64,000 nucleotides of DNA from Pseudogemmobacter sp044142105 (GCF_044142105.1 NZ_JBGTYM010000005.1:1-64000), one strand, 5' to 3'. Numbered from the stretch's first letter, positions 7,918 to 17,330 are shown. Notes: a model not told the origin generated them from the letters alone. Program-made: numbers and translations.

Positions 7918-10430
7918 CGCTGATCCCCGTCTGCATCCTCTTCCGCCTCGGGCAGCCCCTCCTCATATTCCTCTGGCGCGCCCCGGCGCGGATCGACCGG
8001 CGGCACGGCGTTCGGCGGCGGCATCCCGCCATGGTGAAATACCGCAGCCGCGCCCCCCGAAAGCGCCAGCCCCGCCAGCGCCCGACCGATCTCATCGGCA
8101 TTGCGCAGGGTGATTTCCGACTGGGCGAAGGGGATCTCGATCCCTTCTTCTTCGAACCGTTTGACGATGGCGTGGTTGATGTCGGTCTTCACCGTCAACG
8201 AGAAGTTCACGTCGCGCAGGATCACCCTGATCTCGAAATTCATCGCATCGGCGCCGAAGCCCTGGAAGACGATATTGGGCGGCGGGTTCAGCACCACCAG
8301 CGGCTGCGCCTCGGCAATCTCGCGCAGCACCCGCTCGACCTTGCGCGTATCCGTGCCAAAGGCCACGCCGACCGGCACGATCAGCCGTCCGGCCAGACCG
8401 AAACGCGTCCAGTTCTTGACCTGTTGGCTGACCAGATCGCCATTGGGCACGATCACCATGGTGCGGTCGAAGGTCTGCACCTTGGTCGAGCGCACCGAGA
8501 TCGACTTAACGATGCCCTGCACGCCGCCGACCTCGATCCAGTCGCCTTCCGACACCGGCCGCTCGATCAACAGGATGATACCCGAGACGAAATTCTGCAC
8601 GATATTCTGAAGGCCGAAACCGATGCCAACCGACAGGGCACCGGCGACTATGGCCAGACCCGACAGGTCGATCCCGGTCGCATTGATCGCGATCAGCGCG
8701 GCGATGAAGATGCCGACATAGCCCGTGCCCGAGACGATGGCGGTCTGTCCGCCGCGATCCAGCTTCGTCCGCGGCAGGATCGAGTTCTTCAGCGCCCCCT
8801 GGAACAGCCGCGTGACCAGGAATCCCGCCAGAAAGATCAGCACGAACAGCAGGAAGACCGTGGGCGAGATCCGCGTATCGCCCATCTGAAAGCCTTCGCG
8901 GAACCGCGTCCACAGCTCGGTCAGGTCGCTGAACCGCGCGCCCCAGACCAGCGCAAGGATCGGCAGGGCCAGAAGTGTCAGTGCAAAGCCGACCAGCACC
9001 GGCACCAGCCCGTCGCCCTCGGCCCGCTCCTCGCCGGGCGTCACCATAGACCACAGATCTGACACCAGCCGCTGCAAGACCAGAACGACCGTCACCAGAC
9101 CCAGCGTCAGGATGGCCGGAAAGATCAACGCGCGGCCCGCCGCGACATAGCCCGCCGCCGCCAGCAAGGGCCCGACGATGCCCACGACCGCAAGGCCCCG
9201 CGCCAAAAGGCCCAACAGCGTCAGCGTATAATTCGTCTCGCCCGCGCCGGTCACGCCCCTGCGCAGCACCCTCCCCGTGCGCCAAAGCAAGAGCCCGCCC
9301 GCCACCAGAACCGGAAAGGTCGCCGTCGCCGTCACCGCATCGGAATAGCTTTGCGCATCCATCGCGACGCTGCGCAGCATGTCGGCCGCCAGAACCAGCC
9401 CCAGCATCGTCGCCAGAAACCGCCCTTCGGCGCGGCGCTCATCGGCCATCGGCAGAACGGCATGCTCGCCCTGCACACGCGGAAAGGCCCGGCCGCCCAG
9501 CCAGGCCGCCAGAAACACCGCAAGGCCCATCACCGGCAGCGCCATGGCCACGCGGGTGCTGATCATTCCCAGCAAATGGCTGGAGATCAGCGCACCCGCC
9601 AGCGCCACCATACCCAGCGTTGGCACCGCCACCTGACCCAGCGAGGCGACAAGCGACAGAACCCGCCGCCGCGCCTCGGAGCCGCCGGCCTGCAAGCGGT
9701 CGACGAAACGCTCGATGAAGGCGCGGGCATAGATCGCCAGCGCCACCCAGACGACCAGAAGCAGAAGGATCAGCGGCAGGTTGTCGAAAAAGGCCGCACG
9801 CTGCTCGCGGTCGGTCCAGCCCGAACTGGTCTCATCCCAAAGCTGCAACAGCGTATCCGAGATGCCGACCGCCGCCTCGGGCCAGTTCTGCGGGTTCACC
9901 GGCGCGGGCCAAAGCTGCAACAGCTGGTCCGCCTGCCGGTCGCGCAGCATCCCGTCGATCTCGCGGATCAGCCCGTCGGCGCGGCGATAGGCTTCTTCGG
10001 CGGCGATGCCCGGTGCCTGAAGCTTGACCATCTGATCGGCCAGCTCGCTGCGCCGATCCGCGATTTCCGGCGCTTCGGTCTCGCCCTCGGCCGGTGCGGG
10101 GCCTAGCGCCGCAACCTGTTCCTTCACCGTCGCGATGCGCGAGGAATTGGCGGTCTGCGCGGTCAAAAGCGCGGCACGCCATTGCGCAAGCTGGCCGCGC
10201 AGCTCTTCCAGCCGCTCGTCAGAGATATTGGCATTGCCGATCTCTGCCTCGGCCGCCTCGGCCGTGGCGCGCCAATCGGCATAATCGACCGCGGTCTGGG
10301 TGTCGGCCGCAGCGTCCTGCGCGAAAGCCCGCTCCGGTGCCGCCGCAAGGCCCAGCGTCAAAACCAGCGCCAGAACCGGGATCAGCCCGTGCAGCAATGC
10401 CCGCAATTTTGCCGCCGCCACCGGCCTCAC
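7914..10430 (-). CDS. MscS-family mechanosensitive channel with DUF3772
   Basis: About 838 residues. A signal peptide (cleavage near AFA-QD) precedes a periplasmic coiled-coil DUF3772 region (about 50-180). A membrane region with roughly ten segments follows (about 215-620). The MscS pore and beta domain has the marker GFGLQNIVQNFVSG and then IERPVSEGDWIEVGG. A cytoplasmic alpha/beta part and an acidic tail end the protein. It should release solutes on osmotic downshock. The start is uncertain: the GTG at 10430 overlaps the cysK stop, and a GTG at 10421 is better spaced from AGGAGG. Confidence 0.88.
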   Translation of the reverse strand: MRPVAAAKLRALLHGLIPVLALVLTLGLAAAPERAFAQDAAADTQTAVDYADWRATAEAAEAEIGNANISDERLEELRGQLAQWRAALLTAQTANSSRIATVKEQVAALGPAPAEGETEAPEIADRRSELADQMVKLQAPGIAAEEAYRRADGLIREIDGMLRDRQADQLLQLWPAPVNPQNWPEAAVGISDTLLQLWDETSSGWTDREQRAAFFDNLPLILLLLVVWVALAIYARAFIERFVDRLQAGGSEARRRVLSLVASLGQVAVPTLGMVALAGALISSHLLGMISTRVAMALPVMGLAVFLAAWLGGRAFPRVQGEHAVLPMADERRAEGRFLATMLGLVLAADMLRSVAMDAQSYSDAVTATATFPVLVAGGLLLWRTGRVLRRGVTGAGETNYTLTLLGLLARGLAVVGIVGPLLAAAGYVAAGRALIFPAILTLGLVTVVLVLQRLVSDLWSMVTPGEERAEGDGLVPVLVGFALTLLALPILALVWGARFSDLTELWTRFREGFQMGDTRISPTVFLLFVLIFLAGFLVTRLFQGALKNSILPRTKLDRGGQTAIVSGTGYVGIFIAALIAINATGIDLSGLAIVAGALSVGIGFGLQNIVQNFVSGIILLIERPVSEGDWIEVGGVQGIVKSISVRSTKVQTFDRTMVIVPNGDLVSQQVKNWTRFGLAGRLIVPVGVAFGTDTRKVERVLREIAEAQPLVVLNPPPNIVFQGFGADAMNFEIRVILRDVNFSLTVKTDINHAIVKRFEEEGIEIPFAQSEITLRNADEIGRALAGLALSGGAAAVFHHGGMPPPNAVPPVDPRRGAPEEYEEGLPEAEEDADGDQR

Positions 10431-11461
10431 GCCTCCTCGTAGACCGAAGGCAGCGCCCGCGGCGCGCGGTCCAGCCAGTCGGGCACGGGCAGGCCCTTTT
10501 CCTTCAGGAAGGCCGGGTTCCAGACCTTCGACTGGTAGCGGCTGCCATAGTCACACAGGATGGTCACGATCGTATGGCCCGGCCCCATTTCCTTGGCCAT
10601 GCGCACCGCCCCCGCGATGTTGATCGCGGTCGAGCCGCCCATGCACAGCCCCTCGTCACGGGCGAGGTCGAAGACATAGGGCAGCGCCTCGGCATCCGAG
10701 ATCCGCCAGCTGAAATCCGGGGTAAAGCCTTCCAGATTCGCGGTGATCCGACCCTGGCCGATGCCCTCGGTGATCGAGTTGCCCGGGCTTTCGAACACAC
10801 CCTTGGTGTAATAGGCGTGCAATGCCGCGCCTTCGGGATCGGCCAAGCCGATCTTCACGCCCTTGGGCTGCAAGGCAAGCCCCACCCCCGCCAACGTCCC
10901 CCCGCTGCCCACGGCGCAGACGAAGCCATCGACCTTGCCGTCAAGCTGGGTCCAGATTTCCGGCCCGGTCGTCTCGATATGCGACTGACGATTGGCGACA
11001 TTGTCGAACTGGTTGGCCCAGATCGCGCCATTCGGCTCGGTCCGCGCCAGCGCCTCGGCCAGACGACCCGAATAGCGCACGTAATTGTTGGGATTCTTGT
11101 AAGGTGCCGCCGGCACCTGCACCAGCTCGGCCCCGGCCAGGCGGATCATGTCCTTCTTTTCCTGGCTCTGGGTTTCCGGGATCACGATGACGGTCTTGAA
11201 CCCCATCGACGCGCCCACCAGCGCCAGCCCGATCCCGGTATTGCCCGCCGTGCCCTCGACGATGGTGCCGCCCGGGCGCAGCTGGCCCTTGGCGATCGCG
11301 TCGCGGATGATGAACAGCGCGGCGCGGTCCTTGACCGACTGGCCGGGATTCATGAATTCGCATTTGCCCAGGATGGTGCAGCCGGTCATCTCGCTGACGC
11401 GGCGCAGCTTCAGAAGCGGCGTATTGCCGATTGCGGCGGCCAGATCTTCCTGAATATGCAT
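10427..11461 (-). CDS. cysK: Cysteine synthase A
   Basis: A 344-residue O-acetylserine sulfhydrylase, the PLP enzyme that makes cysteine from O-acetylserine and sulfide. The PLP lysine is Lys44 in NPGQSVKDRA; the phosphate-binding loop reads EGTAGNTGIG, and GSGGTLAG follows. It starts with ATG after AAGGAAG and heads an operon with the channel and alaX genes. In Rhodobacter sphaeroides cysK lies beside trgAB and contributes to tellurite resistance; here trgBA is on the same strand about 3.3 kb upstream, with other genes between. Confidence 0.93.
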   Translation of the reverse strand: MHIQEDLAAAIGNTPLLKLRRVSEMTGCTILGKCEFMNPGQSVKDRAALFIIRDAIAKGQLRPGGTIVEGTAGNTGIGLALVGASMGFKTVIVIPETQSQEKKDMIRLAGAELVQVPAAPYKNPNNYVRYSGRLAEALARTEPNGAIWANQFDNVANRQSHIETTGPEIWTQLDGKVDGFVCAVGSGGTLAGVGLALQPKGVKIGLADPEGAALHAYYTKGVFESPGNSITEGIGQGRITANLEGFTPDFSWRISDAEALPYVFDLARDEGLCMGGSTAINIAGAVRMAKEMGPGHTIVTILCDYGSRYQSKVWNPAFLKEKGLPVPDWLDRAPRALPSVYEEA

Positions 11462-11638
11462 CTCGGGGCTTCCTTCGTTACTCTGCCTCAGGTGTAGGCA
11501 AGCGGCCCGGCAAACTCAAGCCGCCGCAGGCGGTGCGGCAAGGGCTGGCTACAGGTTGTGAACCACATGGCGCGCAGCTTGACAGCGCCAAGATAGATCG
11601 GACCGGGCGGAGCGGATCTTTCCTCCGGCAAGACGCTG

Positions 11639-12292
11639 CTACCGCACCACCAGCGCGACAATGCCATTGCCCTCGCCATCGCGCCTTGTCTCAAGCCCAA
11701 AGCCCAGATCGGTGAAATAGACCCATCGCCGCGAAAAGCCCTCGCCCGCCCCGGCGAAGACCGCCTCGACCGGCACAACACGATATTTGCACCCGGAGAG
11801 TTTCACCACCCGCTCGGGCAGGAAGGAATAGCTGACCCGCAGCGCCCGGATGCCCTTGTGCACCGCATCCTTTTCGCTTTGCTCCACCGATCCGAACCCT
11901 GGAAGCCGACCGGTCTCGCCCGCGCCCCGGCGCCCTTCGCGCAGGGATCCGGCCCAGCCGCCACCGGCCTGCGGCTCTTTCGGGCGCGGATCGAACTTCC
12001 AGGAAATCACGGTTTCGCCGTCCCGGCCGTTCCGCGTGGTCCGCGTCTCGTAGACGCCCCACAACGACCGGCGGCTGTCGCGCGACACCGCCGAGGCGGA
12101 ATCGTAATCCACCAGAACCACACCGCGATCCTTGCCCGCACGCACGGTGCCCAGCCGTCCGTCCTGCCGCTTGAAGGTGATGCCCGCGCGCAGGTCAGCG
12201 GCCTCGACGCACCGGGCCGCGGCCATCGCAGGGGCCAGAAGCACCAGCGACAGCGCAAGGGCGCTCAGGGATTTCGACAGGGTCAGACGCAT
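11639..12292 (-). CDS. Secreted protein of unknown function
   Basis: A 217-residue protein with a clear signal peptide (MRLTLSKSLSALALSLVLLA, cleavage near AAA-RC). It has no domain I recognise. The mature part has two cysteines and is rich in beta-type alternation (GVVLVDYDSA, YSFLPERVVKLSGCKYRVVPVE), suggesting a periplasmic beta-rich fold. The ATG at 12292 is preferred over longer forms because GGAGG lies upstream and the signal peptide then begins correctly. It stands alone between cysK and the transaminase terminator. Confidence 0.7.
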   Translation of the reverse strand: MRLTLSKSLSALALSLVLLAPAMAAARCVEAADLRAGITFKRQDGRLGTVRAGKDRGVVLVDYDSASAVSRDSRRSLWGVYETRTTRNGRDGETVISWKFDPRPKEPQAGGGWAGSLREGRRGAGETGRLPGFGSVEQSEKDAVHKGIRALRVSYSFLPERVVKLSGCKYRVVPVEAVFAGAGEGFSRRWVYFTDLGFGLETRRDGEGNGIVALVVR

Positions 12293-12440
12293 CACCGGGA
12301 ACCTCCGCTCAGGGGCGTTTGGTCCATTCTTGCACGGATCGCCCCTGCCGCGCCACGCCGCCGCACGACAAGGTGAGGCTTTCCGCCCAAGAAAACCAGA
12401 ACCGGAAGGGACGAAGCTTCCCCATTGAGAACACCAAAGA

Positions 12441-12472
12441 AAAAGGGGCGCCCCATGCAGCGGCGCCCCTTT
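12441..12472 (-). terminator. Rho-independent terminator of the transaminase gene
   Basis: Eleven-base arms AAAGGGGCGCC and GGCGCCCCTTT (12442-12452 and 12462-12472) with a nine-base loop. Read on the minus strand, the hairpin is followed by TTTTTCTTT. It lies 21 bases past the transaminase stop. Confidence 0.85.
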
Positions 12473-12492
12473 CAAACCTATGCTGAATGATC

Positions 12493-13893
12493 TCAGCCCT
12501 TGGCGGCGACCATCAGACCCTCGTCCCTGATGACCTTCAGCCCCTCGTCGAGCGATTTCTTCGCCCGTTCGATCAGCACGTCGATCTCCGAGGGCGTGAT
12601 CACCAGCGGCGGCGAGATGATCATACGGTCGCCGACATGGCGCATGATCAGGTCATTCGCAAAGCAGCGTTCGCGGATCTTGTAGCCGACCTTGCCCTCT
12701 TCGCTGGCGAATTTGGCCCGCTTGGCCTTGTCGGGGGTCAGCGCGATGCTGCCCATCAGGCCGACAAGCTTGGCCTCGCCCACGAGCGGATGATCCGCCA
12801 GCGCCGCCCAGCGTTCGGCCAGATAGGGGTTCGCGACGTCGCGCACATGTTCGACCACGCCTTCATCCTGCATGATCCGCAGGTTTTCCAGCGCAACCGC
12901 CGCCGCGACCGGATGGCCGCTATAGGTATAGCCGTGGAAGAACTCGCCACCCGAGCCGACAACCTCGGCCACCTCGTCGCAGACGATCGAACCGCCGATC
13001 GGCTGATAGCCCGAGGACAGGCCCTTGGCGATGGTCATGATATGCGGCTTGATGCCAAAGGTCTGGCTGCCGAACCAGTTGCCGGTGCGGCCAAAGCCGG
13101 TGATGACCTCATCGGCGATCAAGAGGATACCGTACTTGTCGCAGATGCGCTGGATTTCCGGCCAATAAGTCGCGGGCGGAATGATCACGCCGCCGGCGCC
13201 CTGCACCGGCTCGCCGATGAAGGCCGCCACCTTGTCGGCACCCAGCTCCTCGATCTTGGCTTCCAGCTCGCGTGCGCGCATCAGCCCGAATTCCTCGGGC
13301 GTCATGTCGCCGCCCTCGGCCCACCAATGCGGCTGGCCGATATGGGCGATGCCGTCGATCATGCCGCCATGGGCATGGATCGGCTTCATGCCACCAAGGC
13401 TGCCGCCGCCCATGGTCGAGCCGTGATAGCCGTTCCAGCGGGCGATGATCACGCGCTTTTCGGGCTGGCCCTTGACCTGCCAGTAGCGGCGGACCAGGCG
13501 GATATTGGTGTCATTCGCCTCGGATCCCGAACCCGCGAAGAAAACGTGGTTCAGATCGCCGGGCGCAAGTTCCGCCAGCTTCGCCGCCAGCGCGATGGCC
13601 GGAACATGGGTCGTCTGGAAGAAGGTGTTGTAATAAGGCAGTTCCTCGATCTGCCGCGCCGCGACCTGGCCCAGTTCCTTGCGGCCATAGCCGATGTTCA
13701 CGCACCACAGGCCCGCCATGCCGTCCAGGATGCGATGACCCTCGCTGTCGGTCAGCCAGACGCCCTCGCCGCGCAGGATGACCCGCGCGCCCTTCTTGGC
13801 CAGTTCAGCCTTGTCGGTGAACGGATGAAAGTGATGCGCCGCATCCAGCCGCTGCAATTCGGCCGTGGGCAGGTTGTTGGTGATCATGTTCAT
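12493..13893 (-). CDS. Class III (omega) aminotransferase, SpuC-like
   Basis: A 466-residue PLP-dependent class III aminotransferase of the putrescine/omega-amino acid:pyruvate group. Visible motifs are GLWCVNIGYGR, FFAGSGSEANDTNIRL, RWNGYHGST, LIADEVITGFGRTG and the PLP-lysine motif IAKGLSSGYQP. It should move an amino group from a polyamine or omega-amino acid to pyruvate; the exact substrate cannot be read from sequence. A GntR-type regulator gene lies just upstream on the same strand, and matching TTGATCAAATT sites precede both genes. It could feed polyamine catabolism together with a PotD-like binding protein encoded at 20571. Confidence 0.88.
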   Translation of the reverse strand: MNMITNNLPTAELQRLDAAHHFHPFTDKAELAKKGARVILRGEGVWLTDSEGHRILDGMAGLWCVNIGYGRKELGQVAARQIEELPYYNTFFQTTHVPAIALAAKLAELAPGDLNHVFFAGSGSEANDTNIRLVRRYWQVKGQPEKRVIIARWNGYHGSTMGGGSLGGMKPIHAHGGMIDGIAHIGQPHWWAEGGDMTPEEFGLMRARELEAKIEELGADKVAAFIGEPVQGAGGVIIPPATYWPEIQRICDKYGILLIADEVITGFGRTGNWFGSQTFGIKPHIMTIAKGLSSGYQPIGGSIVCDEVAEVVGSGGEFFHGYTYSGHPVAAAVALENLRIMQDEGVVEHVRDVANPYLAERWAALADHPLVGEAKLVGLMGSIALTPDKAKRAKFASEEGKVGYKIRERCFANDLIMRHVGDRMIISPPLVITPSEIDVLIERAKKSLDEGLKVIRDEGLMVAAKG

Positions 13894-13973
13894 GGCCAGA
13901 CCTCATTGGCAGGAATCGGCGGCGACTGCGCCGTCTGACCACAGGATAGATCGGCACGGTCCCGGCTTCAAGG

Positions 13974-13987
13974 AATTTGATCAAATT
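13974..13987. promoter_or_regulatory. Candidate GntR operator before the transaminase
   Basis: A perfect 14-base palindrome, AATTTGATCAAATT, lies 81 bases upstream of the transaminase start. The same TTGATCAAATT recurs upstream of the neighbouring GntR gene, so both are probably sites of that regulator. Confidence 0.55.
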
Positions 13988-14062
13988 ATGCGACAACGCG
14001 GTGGCACCATGCGCAAAGGGCAGAAAGGTCAGGCCCCGCTGAAAGCCGCCCCGGAGCCTGGG

Positions 14063-14716
14063 TCAGACCTCGGCCAGCGCCTGGCGCACCTGATCGACGC
14101 CCTGCTGGATGTCGCGCGCGACGGCCTGGGCCAGCGCGGTCGCATCGCCCGCGCGCATCGCTGCCAGCGCCTCGTGATGCTGGTCGGGCAGGCCCGCCTT
14201 GCCGTAGCGCGCGATCACCACCCGCAAGGACGGCCCGGCCCGCAGCCAGAGCGACCGGGCTATGTCCAGAAGCACGGGCGCCTGCGAGGCCTCGTAAAGC
14301 GTGAAATGGAAGGCGTGATTGGCCTGAAGGTAATCGGGAATGTTGCCGGCCTTGATTGCCGCATCCACCCGGTCATCCGCCGCGGTCAGCCGCGCGATCA
14401 GTGCCGGCGTCAGCCGCGCCGCCGCCATCTCGGCCAGTTTCGGCTCGATGGTCAGCCGGGCAAAGGCCACTTCATCCAGCATTCCCGCTGTCATCTGCGG
14501 CACCGCCACGCGGCGATTGTCCTGCAGCAAAAGCGCGCCCTCGGCGATCAGGCGCCGCAGCGCCTCGCGCACCGGCGTCATGCCCGCGCCCAGTTCTTGG
14601 ATCAGTCCCTGAATCGTCACCGGCTGGCCCGGAGCGAGATGGCCGTAAAGCACCATGTCGCGCAACCGCGCATAGGTCAGCTCATGGGTCGGGATCTTGC
14701 GGCTGTCTGCGTCCAT
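14063..14716 (-). CDS. GntR-family regulator, FCD type
   Basis: A 217-residue regulator. The N-terminal winged helix (residues about 10-75: LTYARLRDMVLYGHLAPGQP, then MTPVREALRRLIAEGALL) is followed by an all-helical FCD ligand domain (about 85-210) with acidic and histidine positions typical of metal-bound FCD folds. It lies between trgB and the transaminase, with a palindromic site upstream of itself and another upstream of the transaminase. It therefore probably represses both until a substrate or amine is present. The ligand is unknown. Confidence 0.88.
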   Translation of the reverse strand: MDADSRKIPTHELTYARLRDMVLYGHLAPGQPVTIQGLIQELGAGMTPVREALRRLIAEGALLLQDNRRVAVPQMTAGMLDEVAFARLTIEPKLAEMAAARLTPALIARLTAADDRVDAAIKAGNIPDYLQANHAFHFTLYEASQAPVLLDIARSLWLRAGPSLRVVIARYGKAGLPDQHHEALAAMRAGDATALAQAVARDIQQGVDQVRQALAEV

Positions 14717-14773
14717 GGCCCTCTTGCCCTGTCGAGAGGCCCTTTATGACGCCCCTGCCCGCACATGCAAGAG

Positions 14774-14784
14774 TTGATCAAATT
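14774..14784. promoter_or_regulatory. Candidate GntR operator before the regulator gene
   Basis: TTGATCAAATT, with the palindromic core TTGATCAA at 14774-14781, about 58 bases upstream of the GntR start and overlapping the trgB stop. It matches the site at 13974-13987, which suggests autoregulation. Confidence 0.5.
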
Positions 14785-15641
14785 CCGGCCTCGCGGCGAA
14801 GCCTCTCCCGCGCGCCATCCAGCCACAGAAGCGAGAGGAGCAGTGGCGCACAGGTGAATTCCCCGGCCCGGGCGCGGGCCATCGCCTCGGCAAAGGGCAG
14901 AAGATGGCCGCGAATATCCTCGGCCTCGCCCGGCACGCCATGCACGCCTGCCGCATCATCGGGCAGATCGCAAAACCCGATATATGAGTAGATGTATTCG
15001 CTGAAAGCCCCGGTCGTCGGGTAATATTCGGCGGCCTTGATCAGTCGCCCGACGGAAAGCCCCGCCTCTTCCAGCGCCTCGCGCCGCGCGGCGTCTTCCG
15101 GTGTCTCGCCGGGGTCGATCCGCCCGGCCACCGCCTCGATCTGCCAGGGATTCGCCTCGCCCCGCACCAGGGGCGCCACCCGCATCTGCTCGACCAGAAG
15201 CACCCGGTCGCGCACCGGATCCCAGGGCAGAAGCGTGATCGCGTCGCAGCCGACAAAGACCTCGCGGCGGACCTGCGGGCTCATCGCACCGTCAAAGCGG
15301 CGGAAGCGCAGCTCCAGCTCCTCGACGGCGAAAAACCCGGCATGGCGGATGCGGCGCGGCTCCTCCGCCACCGTCCCCGCGCCCAGCCGCAGCCCTGTCG
15401 GCGCCCCCTCGGCCAGCGCCCTCAGACGCGAGGCCGCGCGCACCAGCATCGGTCCGCGCCGCGCCAGCAGCCGCTCGGCCGGAACCTGCCCCATGGCGGC
15501 CAGGATATCCTCGGCCAAAGCGCGCTCCAGCGCGGCGCTTTCCGCCGCAAGCTCGCCCGTCGCCGCCTGCCAGAAAGCCAGCCGTGCCGGATCGGCACCC
15601 AGAAGCCGCGCCAGCGCGGGATCGTCCAGCCGTGCATCCAT
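14778..15641 (-). CDS. trgB: TrgB-like NUDIX hydrolase
   Basis: A 287-residue protein. The C-terminal half is a NUDIX hydrolase of the ADP-ribose pyrophosphatase type, with the Nudix box GRIDPGE-x5-REALEEAG. The preceding sequence (VGCDAITLLPWDPVRDRVLLVEQ and PWQIEAVAG) also matches ADP-sugar hydrolases. The N-terminal ~110 residues are helical, without a recognised motif. It directly follows trgA with two bases between, the order of the R. sphaeroides tellurite-resistance pair trgAB. The link to tellurite is established for the R. sphaeroides locus; the enzyme reaction here is inferred from the Nudix family. Confidence 0.82.
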   Translation of the reverse strand: MDARLDDPALARLLGADPARLAFWQAATGELAAESAALERALAEDILAAMGQVPAERLLARRGPMLVRAASRLRALAEGAPTGLRLGAGTVAEEPRRIRHAGFFAVEELELRFRRFDGAMSPQVRREVFVGCDAITLLPWDPVRDRVLLVEQMRVAPLVRGEANPWQIEAVAGRIDPGETPEDAARREALEEAGLSVGRLIKAAEYYPTTGAFSEYIYSYIGFCDLPDDAAGVHGVPGEAEDIRGHLLPFAEAMARARAGEFTCAPLLLSLLWLDGARERLRREAGI

Positions 15642-15643
15642 GC

Positions 15644-16090
15644 TCAACGCCAGCGCCGCCTGGCATATTCGGACAGCGCCCCGCCCAGCAGCCCCCCCAG
15701 GATCAGCACACCCAGAACCCCCACCGTCAGCATGGCGCGGGCCTGCTCCATCATCAGCTTGAATATATCCAGCACCGCCGCCATCGGGCTGCCGCCATAG
15801 GCATTGGTGGTGATCGACTTGCGCACCATCAGATAGGTGCAGAACAGCAGAAGCGCGAAAAAGGCCAGCGTCACCGAAGTGCGCAGCCCCGAGCCCATCG
15901 CCTCGCCATAGCCCTGCCCCACCAGATTGCCCATCACGCGCCAGCCGATCACCAGCCCCATCAGCGCCGTCAACTCGCGGAAGGGTCCGACCGCGGCATT
16001 CTCGCCCAGCGAAGGCACATGCGCGTTGGCGGCCAGCCAGCCCACGGCGGCAAAGCACAGGGCGGCGACAAGCTTGGCGGCTGTTGGCAT
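15644..16090 (-). CDS. trgA: TrgA family membrane protein
   Basis: A 148-residue integral membrane protein with four predicted segments (about 3-21, 40-62, 75-92 and 119-138) and a short basic C-terminus. It matches the TrgA family by the N-terminal PTAAKLVAALCFAAVGWLAA and the loop containing GWRVMGN. Known for the first gene of the R. sphaeroides trgAB tellurite-resistance operon; its molecular role is not established. It is followed after two bases by trgB. Confidence 0.82.
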   Translation of the reverse strand: MPTAAKLVAALCFAAVGWLAANAHVPSLGENAAVGPFRELTALMGLVIGWRVMGNLVGQGYGEAMGSGLRTSVTLAFFALLLFCTYLMVRKSITTNAYGGSPMAAVLDIFKLMMEQARAMLTVGVLGVLILGGLLGGALSEYARRRWR

Positions 16091-16115
16091 GGCTCTCCCT
16101 CGATCTGCCGCCCCT

Positions 16116-17330
16116 TCAGCCGGGGCGTGTCAACGTGATCTGCGTCACGTCGCAGTTTCCGCCGTGAAAAGCCCCCGCGCAAGAGGTCAGGTAAAGATCC
16201 CACATCCGCCGGAAGCGTTCGTCAAAGCCCAGATCGCGCACCTCGTCCCAGCGCGCAAGGAAGGTCTCGCGCCAGCGGCGCAGGGTCTGGCTGTAGCTTT
16301 CGCCGAATTCGACGCTGCCCGCGACCCGCAGGCCCGCCCTCCGCCCCTGTTCCTGCAAGGCCGACATCGTGGGCAGCATCCCACCCGGAAAGATGTATTT
16401 CTGGATGAAATCGACCTGCCGCCGATACAGCGCCCAGCGGTGTTCGGCCACGGTGATCACCTGCAACACGGCCTGCCGCCCGGGCTTCAGCCGCCCGGCC
16501 AGCGCCTGAAAATAGGTCGGCCAATAGCGCTGCCCCACCGCCTCGAACATCTCGATCGAGGCGACGCCGTCATAGGTGCCGCGCTCGTCGCGATAATCGC
16601 GCAGCACGATCTCGACACGGTCCTCCAGCCCCGCCTTGCGGATTCGGGCGCGGGCGAAGTCGGCCTGGGCTTTCGAGATGGTCAGCCCCGTCACCTTCAG
16701 GCCCCGTCGCGCCGCGGCAAATTCGGCAAAGCCGCCCCAGCCGCAGCCGATCTCCAGCAGGTGGTCGCCCGGCCGCGCGCCCATCCGGTCGATCACGCTG
16801 GCATATTTCGCCTCTTGCGCCCGTTCCAGGCTTACCTGCCCGCTGGCGAAAAGCGCGCTGGAATAGGTCATGCTGTCATCCAGCCAGAGCCGGTAGAAAT
16901 CATTGCCCAGATCGTAATGCGCCGCGATGTTGCGCCGCGCCTGACGGTGGGTGTTCGATTGCAGCCAGAAGCGCAGCCGCTCCAGCCCGCGCACAAGGCC
17001 CATGGCCGGGAAGCCGTCATTCACCGGATCATTGTCGGGCAACTGGATCAGGTCCATCAGGGCTTGCAGGTCGGGCGTATCCCAGTCGCCATCCAGATAG
17101 GCCTCGCAAAAGCCCAGCTCGCCCTCGCGCAAAAGCCGTGCGAAAAGGTCGGGGCTGATCACCCGGATCTCGGCCCTTGGTCCCGGCCCCGCCCCGGTGG
17201 CGCGAAACCGTCGGCCATCCTGAAGCGTGAAATCCAGCGTGCCCCGCCCCAGCCGCCCCGCCACCTCGAAGACCCGCCCGAAATAGCGCGGCAAGTCGCG
17301 ATTTCCCGTTGTGCTGGTCAGGATGTCCAT
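16116..17330 (-). CDS. Cyclopropane-fatty-acyl-phospholipid synthase family
   Basis: A 404-residue SAM-dependent methyltransferase of the CFA synthase family, which methylenates unsaturated acyl chains in membrane lipids. Motif I is LLEIGCGWGGFAEFAA; family motifs NIAAHYDLGNDFYRLWLD, MTYSSALF and IEMFEAVGQRYWPTYF are all present, and the N-terminal lipid-binding region is intact. It starts with ATG after GGGGGGAGG. It follows photolyase on the same strand with a 58-base gap. In Rhodobacter, phr and cfa genes are both induced by singlet oxygen through sigma-E; no convincing sigma-E promoter was seen here. Confidence 0.9.
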   Translation of the reverse strand: MDILTSTTGNRDLPRYFGRVFEVAGRLGRGTLDFTLQDGRRFRATGAGPGPRAEIRVISPDLFARLLREGELGFCEAYLDGDWDTPDLQALMDLIQLPDNDPVNDGFPAMGLVRGLERLRFWLQSNTHRQARRNIAAHYDLGNDFYRLWLDDSMTYSSALFASGQVSLERAQEAKYASVIDRMGARPGDHLLEIGCGWGGFAEFAAARRGLKVTGLTISKAQADFARARIRKAGLEDRVEIVLRDYRDERGTYDGVASIEMFEAVGQRYWPTYFQALAGRLKPGRQAVLQVITVAEHRWALYRRQVDFIQKYIFPGGMLPTMSALQEQGRRAGLRVAGSVEFGESYSQTLRRWRETFLARWDEVRDLGFDERFRRMWDLYLTSCAGAFHGGNCDVTQITLTRPG

